Assembly: GCA_003229935.1 (NCBI GenBank)
Contig: QIGD01000015.1
Location: 1-17,094, forward strand
Direction: 5' to 3'
Source of the DNA: Methanobacteriota archaeon
Lineage (GTDB): Archaea; Hydrothermarchaeota; Hydrothermarchaeia; Hydrothermarchaeales; BMS3B
DNA length: 17,094 nt
The translations under genes were made by a program, and so were the position numbers. The notes under the pieces are model-generated. The model was not told where the DNA came from, did not search any database, and was given only the letters and a program-made list of their open reading frames with translations. This document shows positions 7,516 to 13,937 of this stretch, in pieces (the stretch's first letter is position 1; each line of letters begins with the position of its first letter).

Positions 7516-8229
7516 TCATATCAACTTTTCAAATTTTAAAATGTCTTCTTTCTTTCCTGCCACCAGCAGATTCATTCCCTCTCTCAGAGTTGTCGAGACT
7601 GTAAATCCAACAGGTTTGTCGTCTTCGTCCAATACAGTTATAATCGTACAGCCTGTTTTTTTCCTTATGTCCAGTTCACCAATAGAAATTCCCCTTATTT
7701 TACTATTCTCTGTAACAGTAAATTTTTCAATATTTATGCCGCTATAACTTAATTTAACATCTTTACCTATCTCTACACCCTTAAGCAGAGACATGGCAAG
7801 AGTTTGAGCTGAAATCGAAGAGAGAGGAGCAACATAGTCGGCACCTGCTCTATATATCTTTCCAAGACTGTATGTGCTGTTAGCTCTTGCAATCACTGTA
7901 ACATCTGGATACATATTTTTAATAATTAAAGTACAAAATATAACATCTCTATCTTCTGGAAGGGCTATAATAACAGTGTCATTGCTATTCAGCGAGAGAC
8001 TCTTCCAGATTTTCTCCTCCAGTACATCACCCTTCACAAGAAACATACCATCAGTTTTCTGAACAATATCAGATAATTTAACCTCTCTTTCTGGAGATAC
8101 CACGACCTCCTCTCTTAAGAATTTGAATTTTCTGTCTATAACATAAACTTCACTGAAATGTTTTAAAATTATTCTGGCTGCTGATTCACCGGTATCACCA
8201 AAACCAGCTATAATAAATTTTCTCATCAT
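7516..8229 (-). CDS. Stand-alone RCK/TrkA-type potassium regulatory protein
   Basis: A 237-residue cytoplasmic protein with an N-terminal Rossmann (TrkA-N) domain and a C-terminal TrkA-C domain (about 150-237). The nucleotide-binding glycines are intact, GFGDTG (9-14), followed about 20 residues on by the acidic end of the second strand (VIDRK). Such proteins bind NAD(H), ADP or ATP and gate potassium channels or transporters. Its ATG overlaps the stop of the channel gene as ATGA (8226-8229), a strong sign of translational coupling, so the channel is the probable partner. A second ATG directly follows the first, so the start could be 3 bp later. It has an intact glycine loop where the channel's own RCK domain is degenerate. 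Confidence 0.9.
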   Translation of the reverse strand: MMRKFIIAGFGDTGESAARIILKHFSEVYVIDRKFKFLREEVVVSPEREVKLSDIVQKTDGMFLVKGDVLEEKIWKSLSLNSNDTVIIALPEDRDVIFCTLIIKNMYPDVTVIARANSTYSLGKIYRAGADYVAPLSSISAQTLAMSLLKGVEIGKDVKLSYSGINIEKFTVTENSKIRGISIGELDIRKKTGCTIITVLDEDDKPVGFTVSTTLREGMNLLVAGKKEDILKFEKLI

Positions 8230-9227
8230 CCCACCGCCATATTCAAAAGCTTTTTTAACTGTCTTTTACTTCCAACAGCAAGAAGCACAGAGTTGCTCTT
8301 CATAAACTCATCAAAAGATGGATTGAATATAAACTCGCCATCCTTCCAGAGTCCAAGAACAGTGCATCCTGTCCTGTTTCTTATTCTGCTTTCTCCCAGG
8401 GTTCTGCCAACCAGTTTGCTTCTGCTGGTAAGAAAAATTTCTGCAACATCTATGTCTTTAACAATCTCTATAGCAGAGGTTATTTCATGCCTCACAGCAT
8501 CGAGGGCTATTCTTGCCATGTGTATTCCAAGGACACCTTTTATAGAAAGCACCTTCGTTGCTCCGGCATATACAAGGAATTTGGAGTGGTATGGGTCTTC
8601 TGCAATTGCCACCTTTGGCAGGACATAATCTCCAACGCAGAGAAGTATGTCAGCATTTTTTGATTCGTCTCTGAAGCTGCATAGAAGAAGTCTTGCTCTA
8701 TCAAGATTTACTTTTTCAAAGCTTTCTTCATTAAATCTGCTATAGACAACTTTTATTCTTCTATTCAGGAGTTCTATAACCTTCTCCTTATTATCCTCGA
8801 GAATAACATACTTCACATTATAAAACTCCAGTTCTGAGAGAAATTCTTCTATAAATTCTGAGAAACCACATATTACTATATGATCCTCAAGACCTCTGGC
8901 TTCCTCTGGAAGTTTAAAATGAAATCTGCTTTCCATCCATGGAACAATTAGGTAAGGAACTGCCACACCGAAAATCAATGCAATTCCTGTAAGTTCGACG
9001 AATACAGTATAAATTTCACCTATCTGAGACTTGAAAACTATATCACCAAAACCTACAGTAGTCATTGTAGATATTATCCAGTAGATTGCATCTACAGGTG
9101 TGTAGCTGAAACCCTCTTCTCGCATGAGTTCAAGGAAAATTATTGAGTATATGATTACTGAGAGGACTGTTACAAGTATCAGAATAACAGTTCTCCTGTA
9201 AAACATATTGATAGAGGACAGGTTCAT
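8226..9227 (-). CDS. Two-TM potassium channel with RCK domains
   Basis: A 333-residue membrane protein. The first transmembrane helix spans about residues 13-34, a pore helix and selectivity filter TTVGFGD follow at 56-62, and the second helix spans about 72-96. The filter sequence is that of a K+ channel. After a linker (ESRFHFKLPEEARG) comes an RCK N-domain (about 115-235) and a TrkA-C domain (about 250-333), the layout of MthK. The Rossmann loop reads CGFSEFIEEF rather than GxGxxG, so nucleotide binding by this subunit is doubtful; gating may be by another ligand or by the adjacent RCK protein. The ATG is about 30 bp from a TATA box, so the transcript is probably leaderless. Confidence 0.93.
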   Translation of the reverse strand: MNLSSINMFYRRTVILILVTVLSVIIYSIIFLELMREEGFSYTPVDAIYWIISTMTTVGFGDIVFKSQIGEIYTVFVELTGIALIFGVAVPYLIVPWMESRFHFKLPEEARGLEDHIVICGFSEFIEEFLSELEFYNVKYVILEDNKEKVIELLNRRIKVVYSRFNEESFEKVNLDRARLLLCSFRDESKNADILLCVGDYVLPKVAIAEDPYHSKFLVYAGATKVLSIKGVLGIHMARIALDAVRHEITSAIEIVKDIDVAEIFLTSRSKLVGRTLGESRIRNRTGCTVLGLWKDGEFIFNPSFDEFMKSNSVLLAVGSKRQLKKLLNMAVG

Positions 9228-9252
9228 ATAATTAAAATATAGTATCGGTGTG

Positions 9253-9261
9253 ATTTATAAG
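9253..9261 (-). promoter_or_regulatory. TATA box of the potassium channel operon
   Basis: CTTATAAAT on the minus strand is centred about 30 bp upstream of the channel ATG in the short gap (9228-9267) after the methyltransferase gene. The channel and RCK genes therefore probably form their own leaderless transcript. Confidence 0.55.
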
Positions 9262-9267
9262 TTAGGG

Positions 9268-10383
9268 TTAGAGTTCTTCCCTTATGAAGGGCTTTCTGCT
9301 CACTCCTCCAATACTTTCTCTTATATTTTTGCTCTGTAGAAGAACTTTGAAAGTCGTGCCCATACTCCCTGGCATAATCAGAGTTTTGAGGGACTGAAAT
9401 TTTATGGCATAGCTGGAATACCCTTCATTTACCATTATCTCTTTCATTATTTCCTCAGCGCCAGCTCCCAGTAAAAAATTTGCTAAATCGGTGTATCCCA
9501 AGCAGCTAAGACCAAATTTTTCACCCCATAGTTTAAGTGCAGAAAAATTTACATGAGATGTCATGTCCCACATTCCTGGGCTTATATAGGGGTTTGACGT
9601 GACTGTATGCTTTGAGTAGCACATAAGTGTGCCAGAATTTCTTTTTTGTGAGTATAAATCTACTGAGGGATAGCCATAGTCTATTGTAATTATATACCCT
9701 ATTTTTAGAGCATCATGACATTTTTCCAGCCATTCAATGCAATCAAGGTTTACCTCAGTCCTATAGCCAGATGGAAGTGAAATCTCAAGTTTTTTGAAGT
9801 ATTCTTCAATTCTACTATCAGCCTTCATTAAAACTTCTCTAAACTCTCCCTTATCGAGAGTTACAAACACTTCTTTAAGTCCGTCTTCAGTAGATTCAAC
9901 TAAATGCACAGGAAAAGCATCAATAAGTTCATTCGAGAAGATACATCCTTTAAGATTTTTAACTCCTTCAATGCTATCAATCCAGTCAACTTTAAAATCC
10001 TTCAGATTATTCTCCTGCACCGTTTTCAGATTTTCAAAGGGCTCGACTATCGTGTAGTCTGCTTCAACACCTTTTTCTTCCAGCCTTTTCAATACCTGTC
10101 CTGCAAATATGCCTTCACCTGCACCTGCTTCTACAATATGAAGTTTATTCAGATAACCTTCAATCTCAATAAACTGCTCTGCTATAATCCTGCCGAACAG
10201 GGGTGTTATGTAGGGTGAAGTAAGGTAGTCCCCTTTCATTCCAAATATTTTTCTTTGTGAGGTATAGTAGCCTTTCTCAGGGTAATATAGACATATCTCC
10301 ATATAATCTCTGAAGCTTATGGCACTTTCTCTTTCAATCCTCCTTTTAATAATCTCTTCAAGGCTCTTACTCCTCTCATACAT
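9268..10383 (-). CDS. MidA/NDUFAF7-like SAM-dependent methyltransferase
   Basis: A 371-residue Methyltransf_28 (DUF185) protein. Visible family features: YYPEKGYYTSQRKIFGMKGDY near residues 33-53, SAM-binding VEAGAGEG (84-91), the hallmark SNELIDAFPVH (150-160), a later IDYGYP, GTLMCYSKH and WDMTSHVNFSAL. In mitochondria the homologue NDUFAF7 dimethylates an arginine of a complex I subunit during assembly; in prokaryotes the substrate is mostly unproven. If the role is conserved, the organism would have a complex I-like enzyme such as Fpo; this is inference. A GGGAG Shine-Dalgarno-like site lies close upstream of the ATG. It is followed by the channel operon with its own promoter. Confidence 0.87.
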   Translation of the reverse strand: MYERSKSLEEIIKRRIERESAISFRDYMEICLYYPEKGYYTSQRKIFGMKGDYLTSPYITPLFGRIIAEQFIEIEGYLNKLHIVEAGAGEGIFAGQVLKRLEEKGVEADYTIVEPFENLKTVQENNLKDFKVDWIDSIEGVKNLKGCIFSNELIDAFPVHLVESTEDGLKEVFVTLDKGEFREVLMKADSRIEEYFKKLEISLPSGYRTEVNLDCIEWLEKCHDALKIGYIITIDYGYPSVDLYSQKRNSGTLMCYSKHTVTSNPYISPGMWDMTSHVNFSALKLWGEKFGLSCLGYTDLANFLLGAGAEEIMKEIMVNEGYSSYAIKFQSLKTLIMPGSMGTTFKVLLQSKNIRESIGGVSRKPFIREEL

Positions 10384-10451
10384 CTATACTTCTCCCATTT
10401 ATTTGATACTTTCAGTCTGCCGGTACAGGGTGCAGTGTCAGGAAGTTTTTT

Positions 10452-10461
10452 CTCTTATATT
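10452..10461 (-). promoter_or_regulatory. Possible promoter of the MidA-like gene
   Basis: Minus-strand ATAATATAAG could be a TATA box predicting a start near 10430 and a leader of about 45 nt. It shares the 200-bp divergent intergenic region (10384-10584) with the histone promoter. Confidence 0.35.
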
Positions 10462-10516
10462 ATGTTGATTAAAGCAGTCTACAACATAATTTACCTTCAA
10501 CAATTATTTATGATAG

Positions 10517-10530
10517 AAAGATTTATATTT
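10517..10530 (+). promoter_or_regulatory. Histone gene promoter (BRE/TATA)
   Basis: AAAGATTTATATTT combines a purine-rich BRE and a TATA box. It predicts a start near 10551, giving a leader of about 30 nt that contains the Shine-Dalgarno sequence AAGGAGTG (10571-10578). Confidence 0.6.
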
Positions 10531-10584
10531 AATCAGGAAAATAAGAGATTTGTAACATTAAAAAAAGAAAAAGGAGTGATAAAA

Positions 10585-10785
10585 ATGGCTGAACTTTCAA
10601 TAGCTGCATGCGAGAGGATAATAAGAAATGCAACCGGTTTGAGAGTTGGTAAAGATGCTGCAGAACTTCTTGCAGAGATTCTTGAAGATATTGGCAAGGA
10701 TGTAGCTCGAGATGCTGGAGACTTAGCTAAGCATGCAAAAAGAAAAACAGTAAAGGCGGAAGATATTAAGCTGGCTGCAAAATAA
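10585..10785 (+). CDS. Archaeal histone
   Basis: A 66-residue histone-fold protein that dimerises and wraps DNA. It starts MAELSIAACERIIRNATG and ends KHAKRKTVKAEDIKLAAK, the standard archaeal histone plan of three helices; RKTVKAEDI is the conserved C-terminal loop-helix. The start is decided by the Shine-Dalgarno sequence AAGGAGTG 6 bp upstream, rather than an in-frame upstream start at 10435. The loop residues TGLRVG are a variant of the more usual AERVS type, and Ala-Cys replaces the usual Pro-Val/Ala after SIA. The gene ends directly against the stop of the convergent CBS gene with no spacer. Alba is encoded in the same window. Confidence 0.96.
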   Translation: MAELSIAACERIIRNATGLRVGKDAAELLAEILEDIGKDVARDAGDLAKHAKRKTVKAEDIKLAAK

Positions 10786-11559
10786 CTAAAACCAGGCTTT
10801 GATTAAATCCTCCCTGTCCACTATTCCCACAAGTTTTTCATCATCAAGGACAGGGAGTCTGCCTATATTTTTTTCAATAACTATTTTTGCAGCTTCAATA
10901 GTAGGGGTGTCGGGCTGTACACTAATAATAGGAGTTTTCATAATTTTTCCAACTGCCGTTGACCTTCTAACTTTACCCTTATCGCCTTCTCTTGAAATTC
11001 TCACATGACCTGAACGAATTATATCTATTCTAGTGATTATTCCAATCAGTTTCCCCTTCTTTACCACAGGAATACCTGAAAATCCTGTTTCAAGCATTTT
11101 ATCCCAAATTTTTGTTATTTCATCATAAGGAGAACAGCTTTTGACATCTTCTGTCATAACATCTCTGACAAACTTCTTATTGGGCTCCTTTTCAATAAAT
11201 TTCTTAAGAATATCATGTGTGCTTATCATCCCTATGAGAGTTCTATCATTTGTGGATTTAATCACTTGCATTCTTCCTACATTGTTCTTCACAATAATTT
11301 CTGCAACTTTGGTGAGGGATTCATCAGATGTTGTGAAATAGACCGGTTGAGACATCAATCCACTCACAAGGATATTTGAACGTGTGGACGTTATATTTAA
11401 AATATCGCCTCTGGTGATAACTCCAACAAGTTTGTTATCATCATCTATCACAGGGAAGCTTCTATAATCATAGTCTCTGAAAAGCTTTCTTACATAGGTA
11501 GCAAAATCTTTCTCTCTGACACATAGTAACTCTGTTACCATCACATCTTTAACTTTCAT
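10786..11559 (-). CDS. Four-CBS-domain protein
   Basis: A 257-residue protein made of four CBS domains in two Bateman modules, roughly residues 1-60, 65-125, 133-190 and 200-257. Each has the pattern of a VxDVM or similar start and an LVGxITxxDI end (KLVGVITRGDI, TLIGMISTHDI, KLIGIITRIDI, KLVGIVDREDL). Such proteins bind adenosine nucleotides or S-adenosyl compounds and act as sensors; the target is unknown. The start is set at MKVKDVMV (ATG 11557-11559), because the open frame upstream is the end of mobile element A. No native Shine-Dalgarno is left, and the stop of the element's frame overlaps this ATG as ATGA, so expression may depend on the element or on read-through from the upstream CBS gene. 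Confidence 0.9.
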   Translation of the reverse strand: MKVKDVMVTELLCVREKDFATYVRKLFRDYDYRSFPVIDDDNKLVGVITRGDILNITSTRSNILVSGLMSQPVYFTTSDESLTKVAEIIVKNNVGRMQVIKSTNDRTLIGMISTHDILKKFIEKEPNKKFVRDVMTEDVKSCSPYDEITKIWDKMLETGFSGIPVVKKGKLIGIITRIDIIRSGHVRISREGDKGKVRRSTAVGKIMKTPIISVQPDTPTIEAAKIVIEKNIGRLPVLDDEKLVGIVDREDLIKAWF

Positions 11560-11912
11560 AATAATCTGGGCAAGGAGACCACCCATTTCAATGGGTGGAG
11601 GAATTGCCCTACCTCACATATTTTAAAATTTCTATAAGAATAATAATTTTTAATCCAATTTAAACCAACAGTTATTTCAACTTGCTCACTGTTCTTAGCA
11701 CTATCAGGTATTGTTTTCTGATGCATGTTCATGACAGCGACGCTCAGCACCTGTCCACTCTTGCTAGAGCGTAGGTCCTCGGAGCTGTTATTGGCCAGTA
11801 CTATGCAGGGCACACTGAGACTTTTGTCTCTGTTTAATGTCCCACTTATAGAGCAGGGGACTTGAGGAAGAGCCCCTGATGTGTTCTTAAACTCTACCAA
11901 TAACTTCTGCAT
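11556..11912 (-). CDS. Unrecognised 118-aa frame inside element A
   Basis: An open frame with a good Shine-Dalgarno AGGAGGT (11917-11923) and an ATG 4 bp on, beginning MQKLLVEFKNTSGALPQVPC. Its end runs through the right-end hairpin and its TGA overlaps the CBS start as ATGA. In copy B the same frame is closed by stops after 54 residues, so it may be only partly coding. The middle piece QVLSVAVMNM reminds me of the N-terminal strand of RRXRR-domain (IscB/IsrB) proteins, which would then be almost entirely deleted; this is a memory-based similarity and weak. The last third, translated from right-end sequence, is unlikely to be functional. Confidence 0.35.
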   Translation of the reverse strand: MQKLLVEFKNTSGALPQVPCSISGTLNRDKSLSVPCIVLANNSSEDLRSSKSGQVLSVAVMNMHQKTIPDSAKNSEQVEITVGLNWIKNYYSYRNFKICEVGQFLHPLKWVVSLPRLL

Positions 11913-11986
11913 ATTAACCTCCTAATCAACTTGTTACCCCTGTCTCTCACGAGGCAGGCCACCCATTTTAATGGGTGGTGATTGAC
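11560..11986 (-). mobile_element. Element A: about 427-bp hairpin-ended non-autonomous element
   Basis: Bounded on the minus strand by a left end TCAATCACC plus hairpin CCACCCAT-TAAA-ATGGGTGG (11959-11978) and a right end with hairpin CCACCCAT-TGAA-ATGGGTGG (11579-11598) followed by TCTCCTTGCCCAGATTATT. Alignable with element B along its whole length. There are no terminal inverted repeats of DDE type and no obvious target duplication, which suits the IS200/IS605 single-strand mechanism. No transposase is present. It occupies exactly the gap between the two CBS genes, about 12 bp after one stop and immediately before the next ATG. Confidence 0.75.
11756..11978 (-). ncRNA. Candidate structured RNA of element A (omega-RNA-like)
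   Basis: Three hairpins on the minus strand are kept in element B with different bases: 11959-11978 (loop TAAA), CCTGCCTC/GAGACAGG around GTGA (11939-11958), and CGCTCT/AGAGTG around AGCA (11756-11771). Several pairs differ between copies yet stay paired (for example T-A here, C-G there). In IscB-type elements the guide-scaffold RNA lies at this left end, upstream of the nuclease gene; that identity is inferred. Exact RNA ends are unknown. Confidence 0.4.
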
Positions 11987-11998
11987 TTATTTAACCCC

Positions 11999-12550
11999 TT
12001 ATTCTTCAAGCTCTTCCTTACATGTGTCACACACATATATCCCATTAACTTCCTGGATTTTGACTCCATAATCTCCACAGTTTTCGCATGTGCCCCATTC
12101 AGGTGCTTCTTTGGGAACATCTTCCTTTTCATGATTCATTGTAGCAAGTTCTCTCAGCACTTCAATCTGACTCGGTGCTATTGCAAGGATATCCTTGTTG
12201 GATATTATTCCCACGAGTTTTCCATTTTCGATAGCCGGAAGTCTCCTTATATTATATTTTACCATAATTTTTGAAGCTTTTGTTAAAATATCATTTGGAG
12301 ATATGATTTTCAGATTCTTGCTCATAATATTTTTTACTGTTACAAGAGAAGGCTTCAGGTCTATAGCAGCAACAGAGTAGGTAATATCCCTTTCAGTTAT
12401 AATTCCGATAGGGTTCTCTCCTTCAACCACCACAACACTCCCTATGTTATTATTTGCCATGAGCATAGCAGCATCAGCTACAGTGGCATGCGGCTCTATG
12501 ACGATTACTTTCTGATTCATTGCTTCCTTCACTCTTACTTCTGTATTCAT
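11999..12550 (-). CDS. Two-CBS-domain protein with C-terminal zinc ribbon
   Basis: A 183-residue protein with one Bateman module (CBS repeats at about residues 8-62 and 72-128; motifs PIGIITERDI and KLVGIISNKDI) and a C-terminal rubredoxin-like knuckle pair, Cys155/Cys158 and Cys174/Cys177 (CENC and CDTC). This architecture is common in archaea; it probably senses adenine nucleotides, with the ribbon used for protein or nucleic-acid contact. The start is the ATG at 12550 because GGAGGTG (12556-12562) is its Shine-Dalgarno sequence; an in-frame GTG at 12556 lies inside that site. It is upstream of the four-CBS gene, with element A between them. Confidence 0.92.
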   Translation of the reverse strand: MNTEVRVKEAMNQKVIVIEPHATVADAAMLMANNNIGSVVVVEGENPIGIITERDITYSVAAIDLKPSLVTVKNIMSKNLKIISPNDILTKASKIMVKYNIRRLPAIENGKLVGIISNKDILAIAPSQIEVLRELATMNHEKEDVPKEAPEWGTCENCGDYGVKIQEVNGIYVCDTCKEELEE

Positions 12551-12580
12551 TGTCACACCTCCATTTACCTTTGTACCATG

Positions 12581-12613
12581 AATATAAATATTTTGCCGAG
12601 ATATAAAAATATA
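12581..12613. promoter_or_regulatory. Crossed divergent promoters (CBS gene / Mut7-C gene)
   Basis: Two AT boxes lie in a gap of about 60 bp. AATATAAATATTTT (12581-12594) is centred about 27 bp before the plus-strand ATG at 12613, making that gene leaderless. ATATTTTTATAT read on the minus strand (12601-12612) is centred about 50 bp before the CBS start, giving a leader of roughly 25 nt with the Shine-Dalgarno site. Each gene would thus use the box farther from it, and the two initiation regions overlap, so initiation may be mutually exclusive. Confidence 0.5.
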
Positions 12614-13119
12614 TGGGGAAAACCATAAGAAAGAGTGTTACCTGTGATGCAATGCTGGGAAAGCTTGCAAGATGGCTGAGGCTAAGTGGCTATCAAACAT
12701 ATTACAACTCTAGGGAAGATGATACTGCTCTTTTAGATATGTGCATAAGAAGTAAGACTATTCTTTTGACAAGAGATAGAGAGCTTGAGAGAAAAGCAAG
12801 AAAGCTCTCTCTTGATGTGATTTTAATAAAGTCAAATGGCATAGAAAATCAGCTTTTACAACTTGTAAGGAATGGTTTTGAAATCAAAAAGGAGCCTTCT
12901 GAGGCTCTATGTCCTATATGTGGCTCTGAGGTTAGAGAGACTGATGAAAAGGAAATATCCTCTCTTCCACAAAAAATAAGGCTGGTAGACAAAAAGATTT
13001 ATATATGCTCAAAATGTGGTAAAATTTACTGGGAAGGTTCCCACTGGAAAAAAATTCGAGAAAGGGTTGAAAAAATTGAATATAAGCTACAGAATTCCAG
13101 AGGAAAAAGAAGTAGTTGA
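12613..13119 (+). CDS. Mut7-C RNase-domain (PIN-like) protein
   Basis: A 168-residue protein of the Mut7-C family (DUF82), a PIN-like putative ribonuclease fused to a zinc ribbon. The N-terminal CDAMLGKLARWLRLSGYQT (11-29) supplies the first acidic residue Asp12, Asp36/Asp37 and the LLTRDREL motif (51-58) supply others. Cysteines 100, 103, 132 and 135 (CPIC, CSKC) form the ribbon, and the terminal EGSHWKKI is a family hallmark. The ATG is about 27 bp after a TATA box, so it should be leaderless. The 3' end overlaps the next gene by about 50 bp in another frame. The RNA target is unknown. Confidence 0.9.
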   Translation: MGKTIRKSVTCDAMLGKLARWLRLSGYQTYYNSREDDTALLDMCIRSKTILLTRDRELERKARKLSLDVILIKSNGIENQLLQLVRNGFEIKKEPSEALCPICGSEVRETDEKEISSLPQKIRLVDKKIYICSKCGKIYWEGSHWKKIRERVEKIEYKLQNSRGKRSS

Positions 13120-13474
13120 GAAGGCACTGGATGTTTTAGAGGACAGGAAAGAGGTTCGTTCTCTTTATGAGTTTCATGGGCTAGTGCTGATGCGCCTGAA
13201 GAATGTCAGTAGAAGCTACAGGCTTTCTCCACGGAGACTTCTAAAACTTGCTGCTATTTCTAAGGAAATTAAAATTAAAGTTAAGAAGAGGCATTCTAAT
13301 AAGAAAAGTAAGCTATGCCCACTATGTGGTTCTGAGTTGATTTATCTTCGAAGAAGGAATCTTCTAGGTGAGTTAATAATGAAGGGTAGAAAGTGCAGTG
13401 TATGTAACTACTCCGTTGAAAGGGAAAATCTCGTACCAGGAAGATATATTTTTATGTTTGACCATGATTTTTAA
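13067..13474 (+). CDS. Unrecognised zinc-ribbon protein, about 135 aa
   Basis: I do not recognise the family. The coding frame overlaps the end of the Mut7-C gene; the start is uncertain: TTG 13067 (after GAAAGG) is my choice, TTG 13076 or GTG 13016 are alternatives, the last giving 152 residues of which the first part reads through Mut7-C codons. The N-terminal half is helical and highly charged (EEKEVVEKALDVLEDR; SPRRLLKLAAISKEIKI), and the C-terminal half contains a probable zinc ribbon with CPLC and CSVC about 25 residues apart. The basic character and overlap with a putative RNase suggest a partner acting on RNA, but this is inference. Element B begins 2 bp after its stop. Confidence 0.65.
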   Translation: MKKLNISYRIPEEKEVVEKALDVLEDRKEVRSLYEFHGLVLMRLKNVSRSYRLSPRRLLKLAAISKEIKIKVKKRHSNKKSKLCPLCGSELIYLRRRNLLGELIMKGRKCSVCNYSVERENLVPGRYIFMFDHDF

Positions 13475-13476
13475 TC

Positions 13477-13903
13477 GTCAATCACCCACTGCTAAAGCAG
13501 GTGGGCTTGTCTCATTAGAGATAGGGGTAACAAGTTGATTAGGAAGCATTAAATGATGCAGAAGTTATTGGTAGAGTTAAAGAACACATCAGGGGCTACT
13601 CCTCAAGTCCCCTACTCTGTAAGTGGAAAATTGAACAGAGAGGAAACTCTCAGTGTGCCCTGCATAGTACTGGTCAATAACAGCCCCGATAAGGACTTAC
13701 TCCCTGACAGGAGTGAATAGGACTTGAGAGTTCCTGTCATAAATATGCAAAACTAACTGATACCAGATAGTGCTAAGAACAGTGAACATGTTACAACACC
13801 TATTGGTTTTGATTGGATTAAGATTTTTTTTATATAATTTTAAAAAATGTGAAATAAGACAATTCATCCATCCTGAAGGATGTGGGTATCATTGCCCAGA
13901 TTT
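13477..13903 (+). mobile_element. Element B: second copy of the hairpin-ended element
   Basis: Left end GTCAATCACCC with hairpin CCCAC-TGC-TAAA-GCA-G-GTGGG (13485-13505), second hairpin CTTGTCTC-ATTA-GAGATAGG (13506-13525), right-end hairpin CATCC-TGAA-GGATG (13869-13882) and terminal ATTGCCCAGATTT. It aligns with element A in the opposite orientation, with identical blocks such as GGGGTAACAAGTTGATTAGG. The frame corresponding to A's open frame starts at 13556 and stops at 13720, with further stops later, so any protein is broken. It starts 2 bp after the stop of the zinc-ribbon gene and ends about 35 bp before the Taw2-like gene's stop. Confidence 0.75.
13485..13714 (+). ncRNA. Candidate structured RNA of element B
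   Basis: Counterpart of the RNA proposed for element A: hairpins at 13485-13505, 13506-13525 and TTACTCC/GGAGTGA around CTGACA (13697-13716). The pairing is kept although stem bases differ from copy A, while the protein frame is lost, suggesting that RNA rather than protein was under constraint. Ends not determined. Confidence 0.38.
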
Positions 13904-13937
13904 GATGAAATACAGTATAATTTGCATAGACATCTGC

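Noticed and set aside
10435..10584. Longer N-terminus for the histone (upstream GTG start)
   Set aside because: The extra 50 residues cover the TATA box and Shine-Dalgarno sequence, and archaeal histones begin at the MAEL position.
11560..11586. Nine extra residues (MGGLLAQII) at the start of the four-CBS protein
   Set aside because: These codons are the right end of element A, also found at 232-250 outside any gene.
13485..13525. Hairpins at the start of element B as an intrinsic terminator
   Set aside because: No T-run follows, and the same hairpins occur in element A as part of the mobile unit.
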